Origin: a virus
Reading direction: 5' to 3' (one strand)
Length of the DNA stretch: 50,291 bases
Virus record (IMG/VR): IMGVR_UViG_3300011115_000220
Span: 1 to 50,291 of that record
This document shows, in pieces, positions 31,918 through 37,592 of this stretch. Made by a program: the position numbers and the translations under genes. Every line of letters begins with the position of its first letter. The first letter of the stretch is position 1. Below the pieces are notes generated by a model that ran no database searches, was not told the DNA's origin, and was given only the letters and a program-made list of their open reading frames with translations.

Positions 31918-32431
31918 CTTGTTGACTGGCTCGCTGTGCAATGTCCTTTTGCACTCGGGCTATAACATCTCGTTGCTCACCATTACTTAACTGGTAAGAC
32001 CTCGCCCGTAGCGTTGATTTGGCTTGCTCTACTTGCCACTCTAGTTTGCGTAACTCTAGTGAAAGTTCCTCTCGCCTCTGACTCGTAGACTCCTCTATAT
32101 CGTATGCATGAAGCAGTGCCTCGTAATAGCTGTCACGCACAGCCTTACGCTTCTCCTCCTTGATCTGCTCAAGGCGTAGTTGTTCCTCGAACATGGTCAT
32201 GGCATGCTTACCTGCCTCGGTCACGCACCACCCCTCGTACTTGACCCCATCTTGAACATAGGGAAAGGTGTTTATCCATGCACTGCGCACAAGCACACCG
32301 AGGGTGCGGTTAGTGTTACCCGAGAACACTAGGTCTTTGATTGACTTTGTGTCCTCAATAGATTTCAACGCATCGTATTGAACTTGCGATGTGTACCGCT
32401 TCAATGCGGGTAGATGTTCGTGTCTCATCAT
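31904..32431 (-). CDS. Winged-helix-like protein with long coiled coil
   Basis: This 175-residue protein has an N-terminal part (YDALKSIEDTKSIKDLVFSG, RTLGVLVRSAWIN, then VKYEGWCVTEAGKHAM) that resembles a wHTH with a wing. Residues about 80-165 are heptad-rich (LRLEQIKEEKRKAVRDSYYE). The last codons, INRS or VNRS type, come from the palindrome itself. It starts in the ATGATG of the 28-residue gene overlap. Confidence 0.6.
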   Translation of the reverse strand: MMRHEHLPALKRYTSQVQYDALKSIEDTKSIKDLVFSGNTNRTLGVLVRSAWINTFPYVQDGVKYEGWCVTEAGKHAMTMFEEQLRLEQIKEEKRKAVRDSYYEALLHAYDIEESTSQRREELSLELRKLEWQVEQAKSTLRARSYQLSNGEQRDVIARVQKDIAQRASQQVNRS

Positions 32432-32514
32432 GGTCTCCAGTACAAAAGGTCAAGGGCTAGCACCATAAGGGCTAGAAGAATCACTACTCTTTCCATTTTT
32501 TCCCACTTTGTCAT
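32428..32514 (-). CDS. 28-residue single-pass membrane peptide
   Basis: This short frame begins at ATG 32514, nine bases after the AGGAG of a palindrome, and ends in TGA inside the ATG of the next gene. It encodes a charged start (TKWEKMERV) and a hydrophobic helix VILLALMVLALDLLYW, enough to span a membrane, then RP. The palindrome RBS and ATGA coupling are the same as for the neighbouring genes, so it is probably translated. Candidate small membrane effector; the role is unknown. Confidence 0.65.
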   Translation of the reverse strand: MTKWEKMERVVILLALMVLALDLLYWRP

Positions 32515-32519
32515 AGTTA

Positions 32520-32533
32520 TTAACTCCTGTTAA
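32520..32533. promoter_or_regulatory. Start-associated palindrome with embedded RBS (28-residue gene)
   Basis: TTAACTCCTGTTAA, common copy; AGGAG is nine bases before ATG 32514, and its first TAA is the stop codon of the upstream gene. Confidence 0.85.
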
Positions 32534-32754
32534 CTTGTTGTGATGCGTGTTGTGTACTCAAACCATTCGGCTTGCGTGTAAGGGAAACGCCCATGTTCCT
32601 TGCGGAACATAACTGCATCGCAGTCGGGGCAACCCTTCTCGTAGGACTTGCAAGGCTTCACATGGCGTATGAACCACATGGTATTTGTGTCGCTGAACCA
32701 CGATGGGTTTGCCATGCGCTCAAGAATCTTGTGCTTGTTCTTCCTGACTTTCAT
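32530..32754 (-). CDS. Small Cys-containing protein
   Basis: This 74-residue protein starts at ATG 32754, seven bases after a palindrome RBS. It is basic at the N-terminus (KVRKNKHKILER). A Cys trio, CKSYEKGCPDC, may form a zinc knuckle with His31 or a nearby residue. It is aromatic-rich (WFSDTNTMWFIRH, EWFEY). It ends at the TAA in the next palindrome. Unrecognised. Confidence 0.6.
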   Translation of the reverse strand: MKVRKNKHKILERMANPSWFSDTNTMWFIRHVKPCKSYEKGCPDCDAVMFRKEHGRFPYTQAEWFEYTTRITTS

Positions 32755-32927
32755 TTATTAACTCCTGTTAATTTTGTGTATGCGTACACATAGCCTTGCA
32801 TCCATGTGAGGCGGTCATCGTCACTCAATGGGGAATTTCCGTTGTATCTACCCTTTTCCCATTCGTAGAAAGCATGAGCCGCTTCGTGCATCATTACTCG
32901 GGGGTCACTCATATCTACATCATTCAT
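32751..32927 (-). CDS. 58-residue protein with HEAAH motif
   Basis: This frame is open from ATG 32927, overlapping the TGA of the upstream gene (ATGA), to a TGA overlapping the next ATG. The sequence contains MMHEAAHAFYEWEKGRYNG: an HExxH motif, followed by LSDDDRLTWMQGYVYAY. The last six residues, LTGVNK, are encoded by the palindrome. If translated, it is a tiny protein with a possible zinc-binding helix. It is too short for a classical metallopeptidase fold, so it may be a fragment or a metal-binding peptide. Confidence 0.6.
   Translation of the reverse strand: MNDVDMSDPRVMMHEAAHAFYEWEKGRYNGNSPLSDDDRLTWMQGYVYAYTKLTGVNK
32758..32771. promoter_or_regulatory. Start-associated palindrome with embedded RBS (Cys protein gene)
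   Basis: TTAACTCCTGTTAA, common copy; AGGAG is seven bases before ATG 32754, and it also encodes LTGVN of the upstream 58-residue protein. Confidence 0.85.
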
Positions 32928-33127
32928 ATCATTACCTCGTCTAGTTGTAGGCTTGCTAGTGTCATGCTGAGATACACATAGCGATCACCTTGGGTTAACT
33001 TGCGCACCCAAACACCACGAGGGATGAAGTCCATCACCTCGTACTTGTGCTTGAATCCTTTGTAGTCCTTGCGTATCAGCGTGTCACCAATATGCACAGA
33101 CTTGCCTGTTTTGCGATCAATAATCAT
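32924..33127 (-). CDS. Small SH3-like beta-barrel protein candidate
   Basis: This 67-residue protein starts at ATG 33127 in a TAATG overlap with the upstream gene. It alternates strands and turns (SVHIGDTLIRKDYKGFKHKY, then VWVRKLTQGDRYVYLSM), a pattern typical of small SH3-like barrels. No motif points to a ligand. A translation start further upstream (33181) would be inside the upstream gene and is not needed. Confidence 0.55.
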   Translation of the reverse strand: MIIDRKTGKSVHIGDTLIRKDYKGFKHKYEVMDFIPRGVWVRKLTQGDRYVYLSMTLASLQLDEVMI

Positions 33128-33330
33128 TACATGACCATCGCAAGCGTACTGAATAAGATAATCAGAAACACAATATACCAAGCCATTTGGCGTCTGAATA
33201 TCACCTCACGCTGATAATCACCGAGATAAACCGCTTGCCAAAACTCGCAGTCCCTATTCATGTGATTACCAAGTGGCTTCTGATAATACTGACCGATCAT
33301 TATCTTGCCTGTGTTGTAAGCTTTGTCCAT
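33127..33330 (-). CDS. Small protein with C-terminal transmembrane helix
   Basis: This 67-residue protein starts at ATG 33330 after a palindrome RBS. The N-terminal 45 residues are soluble (TGKIMIGQYYQKPLGNHMNR). Residues about 48-66, MAWYIVFLIILFSTLAMVM, form a transmembrane helix, so it is likely an inner-membrane tail-anchored protein. No lysis motif can be claimed. Confidence 0.65.
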   Translation of the reverse strand: MDKAYNTGKIMIGQYYQKPLGNHMNRDCEFWQAVYLGDYQREVIFRRQMAWYIVFLIILFSTLAMVM

Positions 33331-33334
33331 ATTA

Positions 33335-33348
33335 TTAACTCCTGTTAA
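33335..33348. promoter_or_regulatory. Start-associated palindrome with embedded RBS (membrane protein gene)
   Basis: TTAACTCCTGTTAA, common copy; AGGAG is eight bases before ATG 33330. The stop of the upstream gene is inside the palindrome. Confidence 0.85.
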
Positions 33349-33560
33349 TATTCGCCATCACCGAACGCATACTCACGCTCGAGCATGCACATACGCTTCC
33401 AATACTCTTGCAGTTGGCTCTTGGCTTGCTCAATGTTGCCGTTGTGTGCGGTCAGCACTTCTTGGTAATCGGCACAGTCGAACGCCTCGTAGACCCAATG
33501 TCCACCCTCCTCGTAGTTGGCGTTGGCAAAGTCTTGCAGTTGCTTGATTGCAGTAGTCAT
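33345..33560 (-). CDS. Small hypothetical helical protein
   Basis: This 71-residue acidic protein has SD AAGGAG six bases before ATG 33560. It is helical (TTAIKQLQDFANANYEEGGH, AKSQLQEYWKRMCMLEREY). It has no palindrome of its own and follows the 54-residue membrane gene by one base. Not recognised. Confidence 0.6.
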   Translation of the reverse strand: MTTAIKQLQDFANANYEEGGHWVYEAFDCADYQEVLTAHNGNIEQAKSQLQEYWKRMCMLEREYAFGDGEY

Positions 33561-33561
33561 G

Positions 33562-33726
33562 TCACTCTCCTTCAGTTGTTGTTACGAACTCAATTAAAAA
33601 GCCAAGGCAAACACCCGATGCAACAAGGCAAAGTTTGTGCAAGCCACCATCACCATTGAACCCGACAACCAAACCGATGGTTGAAAGGATGCCAAAACTG
33701 GCAGGGATAAGTCTCTCGTAGTTCAT
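33562..33726 (-). CDS. 54-residue protein with two hydrophobic segments
   Basis: This frame starts at ATG 33726, eight bases after a palindrome AGGAG. It has two hydrophobic stretches (LIPASFGILSTIGLVVGF and LCLVASGVCLGFLIEFV) around a short Gly/Lys loop, so it is probably a two-pass membrane protein. Its last codons (TEGE) encode the SD of the next gene. Such hairpin proteins resemble small holins in size, but nothing else supports that role. Confidence 0.65.
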   Translation of the reverse strand: MNYERLIPASFGILSTIGLVVGFNGDGGLHKLCLVASGVCLGFLIEFVTTTEGE

Positions 33727-33730
33727 TTTA

Positions 33731-33744
33731 TTAACTCCTGTTAA
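33731..33744. promoter_or_regulatory. Start-associated palindrome with embedded RBS (two-pass membrane gene)
   Basis: TTAACTCCTGTTAA, common copy; AGGAG is eight bases before ATG 33726. It encodes the INRS end and stop of the upstream zinc-ribbon gene. Confidence 0.85.
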
Positions 33745-33964
33745 TATCTTTTGGGTTGTTGCGCTTGGGGTTGACCAGTCGCAGATCATCGGGATTGTGG
33801 ATGTATTGATACGCACCCTTGCTAAAAGGGATTTCCACAATGTGTCGTTTCTGTCTTGCAAGCTTCTCGCCACATAGCATGCAGTGCTTGAAACCGAGAG
33901 CCCATCGAGCAAGCGGTATGTCGTCACCACAGTTTCGGCAAGGGTGATATGCAATATTGTTCAT
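33731..33964 (-). CDS. Small zinc-ribbon protein
   Basis: This 77-residue protein has two CxxC pairs, CRNC and CMLC, 17 residues apart, giving a treble-clef or zinc-ribbon fold. Its C-terminal half is basic (KRHIVEIPFSKGAYQYIHNP). SD AAGGA is close to ATG 33964. It is the first gene after the repeat array and could bind nucleic acid or a host factor. Confidence 0.65.
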   Translation of the reverse strand: MNNIAYHPCRNCGDDIPLARWALGFKHCMLCGEKLARQKRHIVEIPFSKGAYQYIHNPDDLRLVNPKRNNPKDINRS

Positions 33965-33997
33965 ATTTTCCTTAAAAGTTGCCTATTTTTTAAGCAT

Positions 33998-34097
33998 TGT
34001 TCCGTCTGTTCCACTGTGTTCCAGTGGGGTGAAATGAGAGAAAGTGCAATGAAATCAACGTGTTATACGCTTCGTTGTCAGCCTGTTCCAATGTTCC
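33998..34097. repeat. TGTTCC array, left half of a mirrored module
   Basis: Five TGTTCC hexamers, at 33998, 34007, 34017, 34084 and 34092, have start-to-start spacings of 9, 10, 67 and 8. The order is the exact inverse of the right half. It lies in non-coding DNA before gene 33964. Confidence 0.85.
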
Positions 34098-34198
34098 GCC
34101 CAAAATATGGGTTTGGACAAAGCGTTGTCTGTCTAATCTACCCGAATCACTTAACATTGTAAAGTATTTTGCGGTTCGTCTACCTTTATATATATTAT
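34098..34198. promoter_or_regulatory. Central non-coding segment between the two repeat halves
   Basis: About 100 bases. It includes GACAA-AGCG-TTGTC, a perfect stem near 34115-34131, and an AT-rich stretch (ACCTTTATATATATTATGG, ends 34200). A weak minus-strand promoter TTTACA-17-TAGATT is possible. This would be a natural unwinding or binding centre if the module is an origin. Confidence 0.5.
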
Positions 34199-34298
34199 GG
34201 AACAATGGAACAAACATACTAAAAGTGGTAAAAAAGCCTTTAAAATCAACGACTTGCTGTGTTCCAGTCGAACGGAACATTGCGGAACAAGCGGAACA
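34199..34298. repeat. GGAACA array, right half of a mirrored module
   Basis: Five GGAACA hexamers, at 34199, 34207, 34274, 34284 and 34293, have spacings of 8, 67, 10 and 9, mirroring the left half exactly. One further TGTTCC at 34260 and a GGAACA at 34368 lie outside the pattern. The intervening 61 bases differ in sequence from the left half. Confidence 0.85.
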
Positions 34299-34311
34299 GA
34301 ATACTTTCGTA

Positions 34312-34325
34312 TTAACATCTGTTAA
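34312..34325. promoter_or_regulatory. TTAAC-ATCT-GTTAA palindrome beside the repeat array
   Basis: Perfect palindrome with the ATCT centre, in non-coding DNA 14 bases after the right hexamer cluster. There is no gene start here, so this copy is not a ribosome site. Confidence 0.7.
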
Positions 34326-34382
34326 CAACATCATCATCATCCCCCTTGCTACTATCATAAAAAGGTTGGAACAAAAATCGAG

Positions 34383-34410
34383 ACAAAGAAAAAGCCCACC
34401 GAAGTGGGCT
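34383..34410 (-). terminator. Rho-independent terminator with UUCG loop, leftward
   Basis: AGCCCAC (34393-34399) and GTGGGCT (34404-34410) enclose a tetraloop that reads TTCG on the minus strand, followed by TTTTTCTTT. It ends the transcript of gene 34430-34957. Confidence 0.92.
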
Positions 34411-34429
34411 GATTCAGTCAGTTGCCTGA

Positions 34430-34957
34430 TCACTTATTAACAAGTGTTAATACAGCTTGCAATGCTTTTGTGGTTTCAACAAGGTCAAAGTCTGCATCGG
34501 TTGACTTTTCGCACTTCTTGATCAAGTCCGCAATCTGCACTTGAATTTTGGTTTTCAAGCTTGTTACTTCACTTTCCTTTTTATCTTTTGGGAAAGCATA
34601 GCCCACAATGCGGGTGAAATATGTGTCGCATGTTGACCTTGCGTCTTTTTTAGCCTGATACACATATTCCCATGTGTCGCGTTGACCCGCATCTAATGCA
34701 TTAAACTCTTTTGAGTTTTTGCGAGGTAATTCAGTGTTTAAAGCTTTTATATGCTTCTTGTCTAATGCGGGTAATATTGCGTCTGCAATGAATTGCGCTT
34801 TTACTTCAAGCATTGCATTTTCAGACCCAAAAAAAGCCCGCACTTCAGAACCCGCCAGTTGCCATTTATTAACAGTGTTAATATCATTGCGAACCGCATT
34901 TGTGCAAGCGGTTACTGTTGATTCATAAGAAGCGGTTTGTGTGTTTGTGTTTGTCAT
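34430..34957 (-). CDS. Hypothetical early protein, single-gene unit
   Basis: This 175-residue protein has its own control region upstream and a strong terminator downstream, so it is the only gene of its transcript. It starts after AACGGAGAGATAT. It is polar and helical: residues 14-30 (TACTNAVRNDINTVNKW), 45-65 and 100-160 (KTKIQVQIADLIKKCEKSTD). It has no recognised domain. Two palindromes fall inside the coding sequence, one at its end (encoding LTLVNK). Isolated expression and its position at the edge of the early region fit an early host-directed or regulatory protein, but that is inferred. Confidence 0.65.
   Translation of the reverse strand: MTNTNTQTASYESTVTACTNAVRNDINTVNKWQLAGSEVRAFFGSENAMLEVKAQFIADAILPALDKKHIKALNTELPRKNSKEFNALDAGQRDTWEYVYQAKKDARSTCDTYFTRIVGYAFPKDKKESEVTSLKTKIQVQIADLIKKCEKSTDADFDLVETTKALQAVLTLVNK
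34437..34450. promoter_or_regulatory. TTAAC-AAGT-GTTAA palindrome at the end of the early gene
   Basis: Palindrome copy overlapping the last codons and adjacent to the stop of the 175-residue gene, with an AAGT centre. Confidence 0.6.
34869..34881. promoter_or_regulatory. TTAAC-AGT-GTTAA near-palindrome inside the early gene
   Basis: Variant with a 3-base centre (13 bases long), inside codons for INTVN of the 175-residue gene. Confidence 0.5.
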
Positions 34958-35008
34958 ATATCTCTCCGTTAATTAAAGTTAATGTGAATGTCTTGTTAGG
35001 ACAGTTCT

Positions 35009-35036
35009 ATATTACCCCATAGTGTTAATAATTCAA
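35009..35036 (-). promoter_or_regulatory. Possible leftward promoter for the 175-residue gene
   Basis: TTGAAT (35036-35031), a 16-base spacer and TAATAT (35014-35009) on the minus strand. Weak match. Palindrome half-sites TGTTAATAA (35023) and a copy at 35046 flank it. Confidence 0.4.
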
Positions 35037-35045
35037 AGCATTTTA

Positions 35046-35058
35046 TTAACAGAGTTAA
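35046..35058. promoter_or_regulatory. TTAAC-AGA-GTTAA near-palindrome upstream of the early gene
   Basis: Variant with a 3-base centre, about 90 bases upstream of ATG 34957 and just before the possible -35 box. Position fits an operator. Confidence 0.55.
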
Positions 35059-35506
35059 TATTTTCCAGCTTATTAAGAACACCCCACCCCCCAAAATACC
35101 AGTTGGGACTCCGCCCTCCGATCCTACATATTAATATGCACGTCCGATATATACATTTTGAAATTCGTAACGTGCGCGCACTCTACTTACAACACGTATG
35201 GTAGTCGTACCGCATAAAGACATACCACAACAACTACACAGTGCAGAGTTAATAACCGGAACAAGAGATACCAAAAGATCTTTACACATAACATTTCCGA
35301 AGTACTTATTGCCGGTTCTATAGGAACACCCCCCGTCACCTTTTTATTTCGCTACCCCCCACCCCAATATTTGCAAAATTTTGAAAACACTGTACACTTT
35401 GCTTGTTGGTTAAGCGCATAGGGTTTGGAGACACTTCCAAGCACCGCGTCGGGTCAGGAGTTCCTAGCCGCCAACCCCATTTAAACGCAGGAGCCACAAA
35501 CCGCTT
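35059..35506. other. 450-bp non-coding region before the terminase genes
   Basis: No gene is seen. It holds C-rich tracts (ACCCCACCCCCC near 35083; GAACACCCC at 35077 and again at 35324), a perfect palindrome CATATTAATATG (35127-35138), GGAACA at 35258 and 35323, and a possible rightward promoter (35371-35398). It may also carry the packaging recognition site, as it lies just before TerS; that is inference. Confidence 0.5.
35371..35398 (+). promoter_or_regulatory. Possible rightward promoter for the packaging and head genes
   Basis: TTGCAA (35371-35376), a 16-base spacer and TACACT (35393-35398); each box matches four of six consensus bases. About 108 bases upstream of ATG 35507. Confidence 0.4.
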
Positions 35507-36094
35507 ATGCCAATTATTGCTACGCCAGAAGTTGGGATCCCACTCCCATTTGACACTACACCTGAAGAGATAGAGTCTTTTCGGGAAAAAGCGCATGCCT
35601 ATTTCAAGACAATCGAAGCCCTCACTAAACAGGGTTTAGAGATTGATATTACCCAGCAGGACAAAATGGAATCGCACCAGATAATGGCGTCGAAGAAGTT
35701 ACCCCCTGCAAAAGACCTGACCCCCGGAACCATATTAAATCTTGAAGCCATCCTGACAGAATGGGATCAGGAGGTTTTAGACGTGCAGCGTCGTCTGCGT
35801 AACTACATAACTAATAAATTAATAGCGGAATCCGTGGATCCAGACCCCAAGCAGCGCATGCGGGCACTGGAGAATTTGGGCAGGATTGGCTCTGTTGGTC
35901 TGTTCAGTGAGAAGATTGATGTAACTGTTACTCACCGCACGGTGGTAGATATTGAGTCTGAACTGCGCAAAACACTGGCTTTATATGGCAGCCCAGTAAT
36001 AGATGTGGAAGCTAAAGATGCGCCTAAGAGCATTGGCGACATGGACTTGGACGAAGAACTAGGAAGATCAGATGGATCCGAAGCTGCTGATTGA
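35507..36094 (+). CDS. Terminase small subunit candidate
   Basis: This 195-residue protein starts at ATG 35507 with AGGAG 13 bases upstream, a longish gap. It overlaps the large terminase by 23 bases, the standard TerS-TerL arrangement. It is acidic and helical. A helical core at about 75-130 (ILNLEAILTEWDQEVLDVQR, then MRALENLGRIGSVGLFSEKI) could form the oligomeric DNA-recognition ring, and the C-terminal tail is acidic (GDMDLDEELGRSDGSEAAD). No HTH stands out, so the call rests mostly on position. Confidence 0.7.
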   Translation: MPIIATPEVGIPLPFDTTPEEIESFREKAHAYFKTIEALTKQGLEIDITQQDKMESHQIMASKKLPPAKDLTPGTILNLEAILTEWDQEVLDVQRRLRNYITNKLIAESVDPDPKQRMRALENLGRIGSVGLFSEKIDVTVTHRTVVDIESELRKTLALYGSPVIDVEAKDAPKSIGDMDLDEELGRSDGSEAAD

Positions 36095-37583
36095 AGCGGA
36101 AAAACTTCTCCCAAACCTGCCAGATGCCGCCCAGCAGAAGGTAGGCCAGCTTATTGCCGAGGCTAGGAAAGCAGTTACGAAGCAAAAAGCGGCAAACGAC
36201 TTCATGGCGTACGTCAATTACGTGTGGCCAAGCTTCATTCACGGCAGGCATCACGAGAAAATGGCCCGTGCATTTGAGCGAGTAGCCCGTGGTGAGGTCA
36301 AAAGGCTTATTATTAACATGCCGCCCCGCCATACCAAGTCGGAATTTGCCTCATATCTTTTGCCAAGTTGGTTTTTGGGGATGTATCCGGGCAAAAAGAT
36401 CATTCAGACCAGCCACACTGCTGAGTTAGCGGTGGGTTTTGGCCGAAAAGTACGTAACTTGGTGGACTCAGATGCCTATAAAGACATATTTCCAGACGTT
36501 GCGCTCCAGTCTGACTCTAAAGCGGCTGGTCGTTGGGCTACAAATTACGGCGGTGATTACTTTGCTATCGGTGTTGGCGGTGCTGTTACTGGTAAAGGTG
36601 CTGATTTGCTCATTATTGATGACCCTCACTCCGAGCAAGAGGCAGCACTAAGCGAAACTAACCCAGAAATCTACGACAAGACGTATGAGTGGTACACATC
36701 TGGCCCTCGTCAGCGTCTCCAGCCGGGCGGAGCTATCGTAGTTGTGATGACTAGATGGTCAAAGAAGGATTTGACGGGTCAAGTGTTGAAAGCGGCTGCT
36801 CAAAGGAGTGGTGAAGAGTGGGAAGTAATTGATTTCCCGGCTATCCTACCTTCGGGTAAACCCTTATGGCCTCAGTTTTGGTCGCTAAAAGAACTTTCCG
36901 CGCTAAAAGAGGAACTTCCTAATGGAAAGTGGATGGCGCAGTACATGCAGCAGCCCACTTCGGACGTATCCGCCATTATTAAGCGGGAGTGGTGGCAGAT
37001 TTGGCCAGATGATGACCCACCTTTCTGTGAATTTGTCATTCAGTCTTGGGATACGGCATTTTTAAAGACAGAACGCTCGGACTATTCTGCGTGCACAACG
37101 TGGGGCGTGTTCTATAAGCCTGATGCTACGGGGATAAACAGGGCAAACGTTATTTTGCTCAATGCGTTCAAAGCTCGGATGGAGTTTCCTGAGTTAAAAC
37201 AGCGAGCGCAGCAAGAATACAAAGAATGGAACCCAGATACGCTGATTGTTGAAGCAAAAGCTGCGGGCTCTCCACTAATCTTTGAGCTTCGTGCGATGGG
37301 TATACCCGTGCAAGAATTTACGCCTACTAAAGGTAACGACAAGATAGCGCGGTTAAACTCGGTGTCTGACATATTTGCGTCGGGAATGGTGTGGGTTCCA
37401 AACACTAGCTGGGCGGAAGAACTTGTAGAAGAGGTTGCAAGTTTCCCATCCGGAGAACACGACGACATGGTGGACTCCATGTCACAAGCGCTGATACGTT
37501 ATAGACGTGGCGGCTTTATTAGGCTAGAGTCCGATGAAGAAGATGAACCACGGCAATTCCGCAGGAAAGAGCCGTACTATTAA
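36072..37583 (+). CDS. terL: Terminase large subunit
   Basis: This 503-residue DNA packaging motor has both parts intact. The ATPase has an atypical Walker A MPPRHTKSE (K89), Walker B LLIIDDPHSE (D183-D184), and a coupling-motif region VVVMTRWSKKDL. The nuclease has D327 in QSWDTAF, E394 in LIVEAKAAGS, and D464-D465/D468 in EHDDMVDSM, forming the RNase H-like metal site. It packages DNA into the prohead and cuts it. PPRHTKS rather than the usual PPGxGKS is common among phage TerL proteins of this type. A short gap follows before the portal gene. Confidence 0.95.
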   Translation: MDPKLLIEAEKLLPNLPDAAQQKVGQLIAEARKAVTKQKAANDFMAYVNYVWPSFIHGRHHEKMARAFERVARGEVKRLIINMPPRHTKSEFASYLLPSWFLGMYPGKKIIQTSHTAELAVGFGRKVRNLVDSDAYKDIFPDVALQSDSKAAGRWATNYGGDYFAIGVGGAVTGKGADLLIIDDPHSEQEAALSETNPEIYDKTYEWYTSGPRQRLQPGGAIVVVMTRWSKKDLTGQVLKAAAQRSGEEWEVIDFPAILPSGKPLWPQFWSLKELSALKEELPNGKWMAQYMQQPTSDVSAIIKREWWQIWPDDDPPFCEFVIQSWDTAFLKTERSDYSACTTWGVFYKPDATGINRANVILLNAFKARMEFPELKQRAQQEYKEWNPDTLIVEAKAAGSPLIFELRAMGIPVQEFTPTKGNDKIARLNSVSDIFASGMVWVPNTSWAEELVEEVASFPSGEHDDMVDSMSQALIRYRRGGFIRLESDEEDEPRQFRRKEPYY

Positions 37584-37592
37584 GGATCAGAC

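Noticed and set aside
33998-34298. LexA-type boxes (alpha-proteobacterial GTTC-N7-GTTC)
   Set aside because: GTTC units do occur as direct repeats, but the gaps are 4, 5 or 6 bases rather than 7, so they do not match the known box.
33990-34433. Two open frames (147 codons minus, 126 codons plus) through the hexamer array
   Set aside because: Neither has a ribosome site, protein-like composition or a recognised domain; they cross a strong terminator or the repeat array, and no domain pattern repeats.
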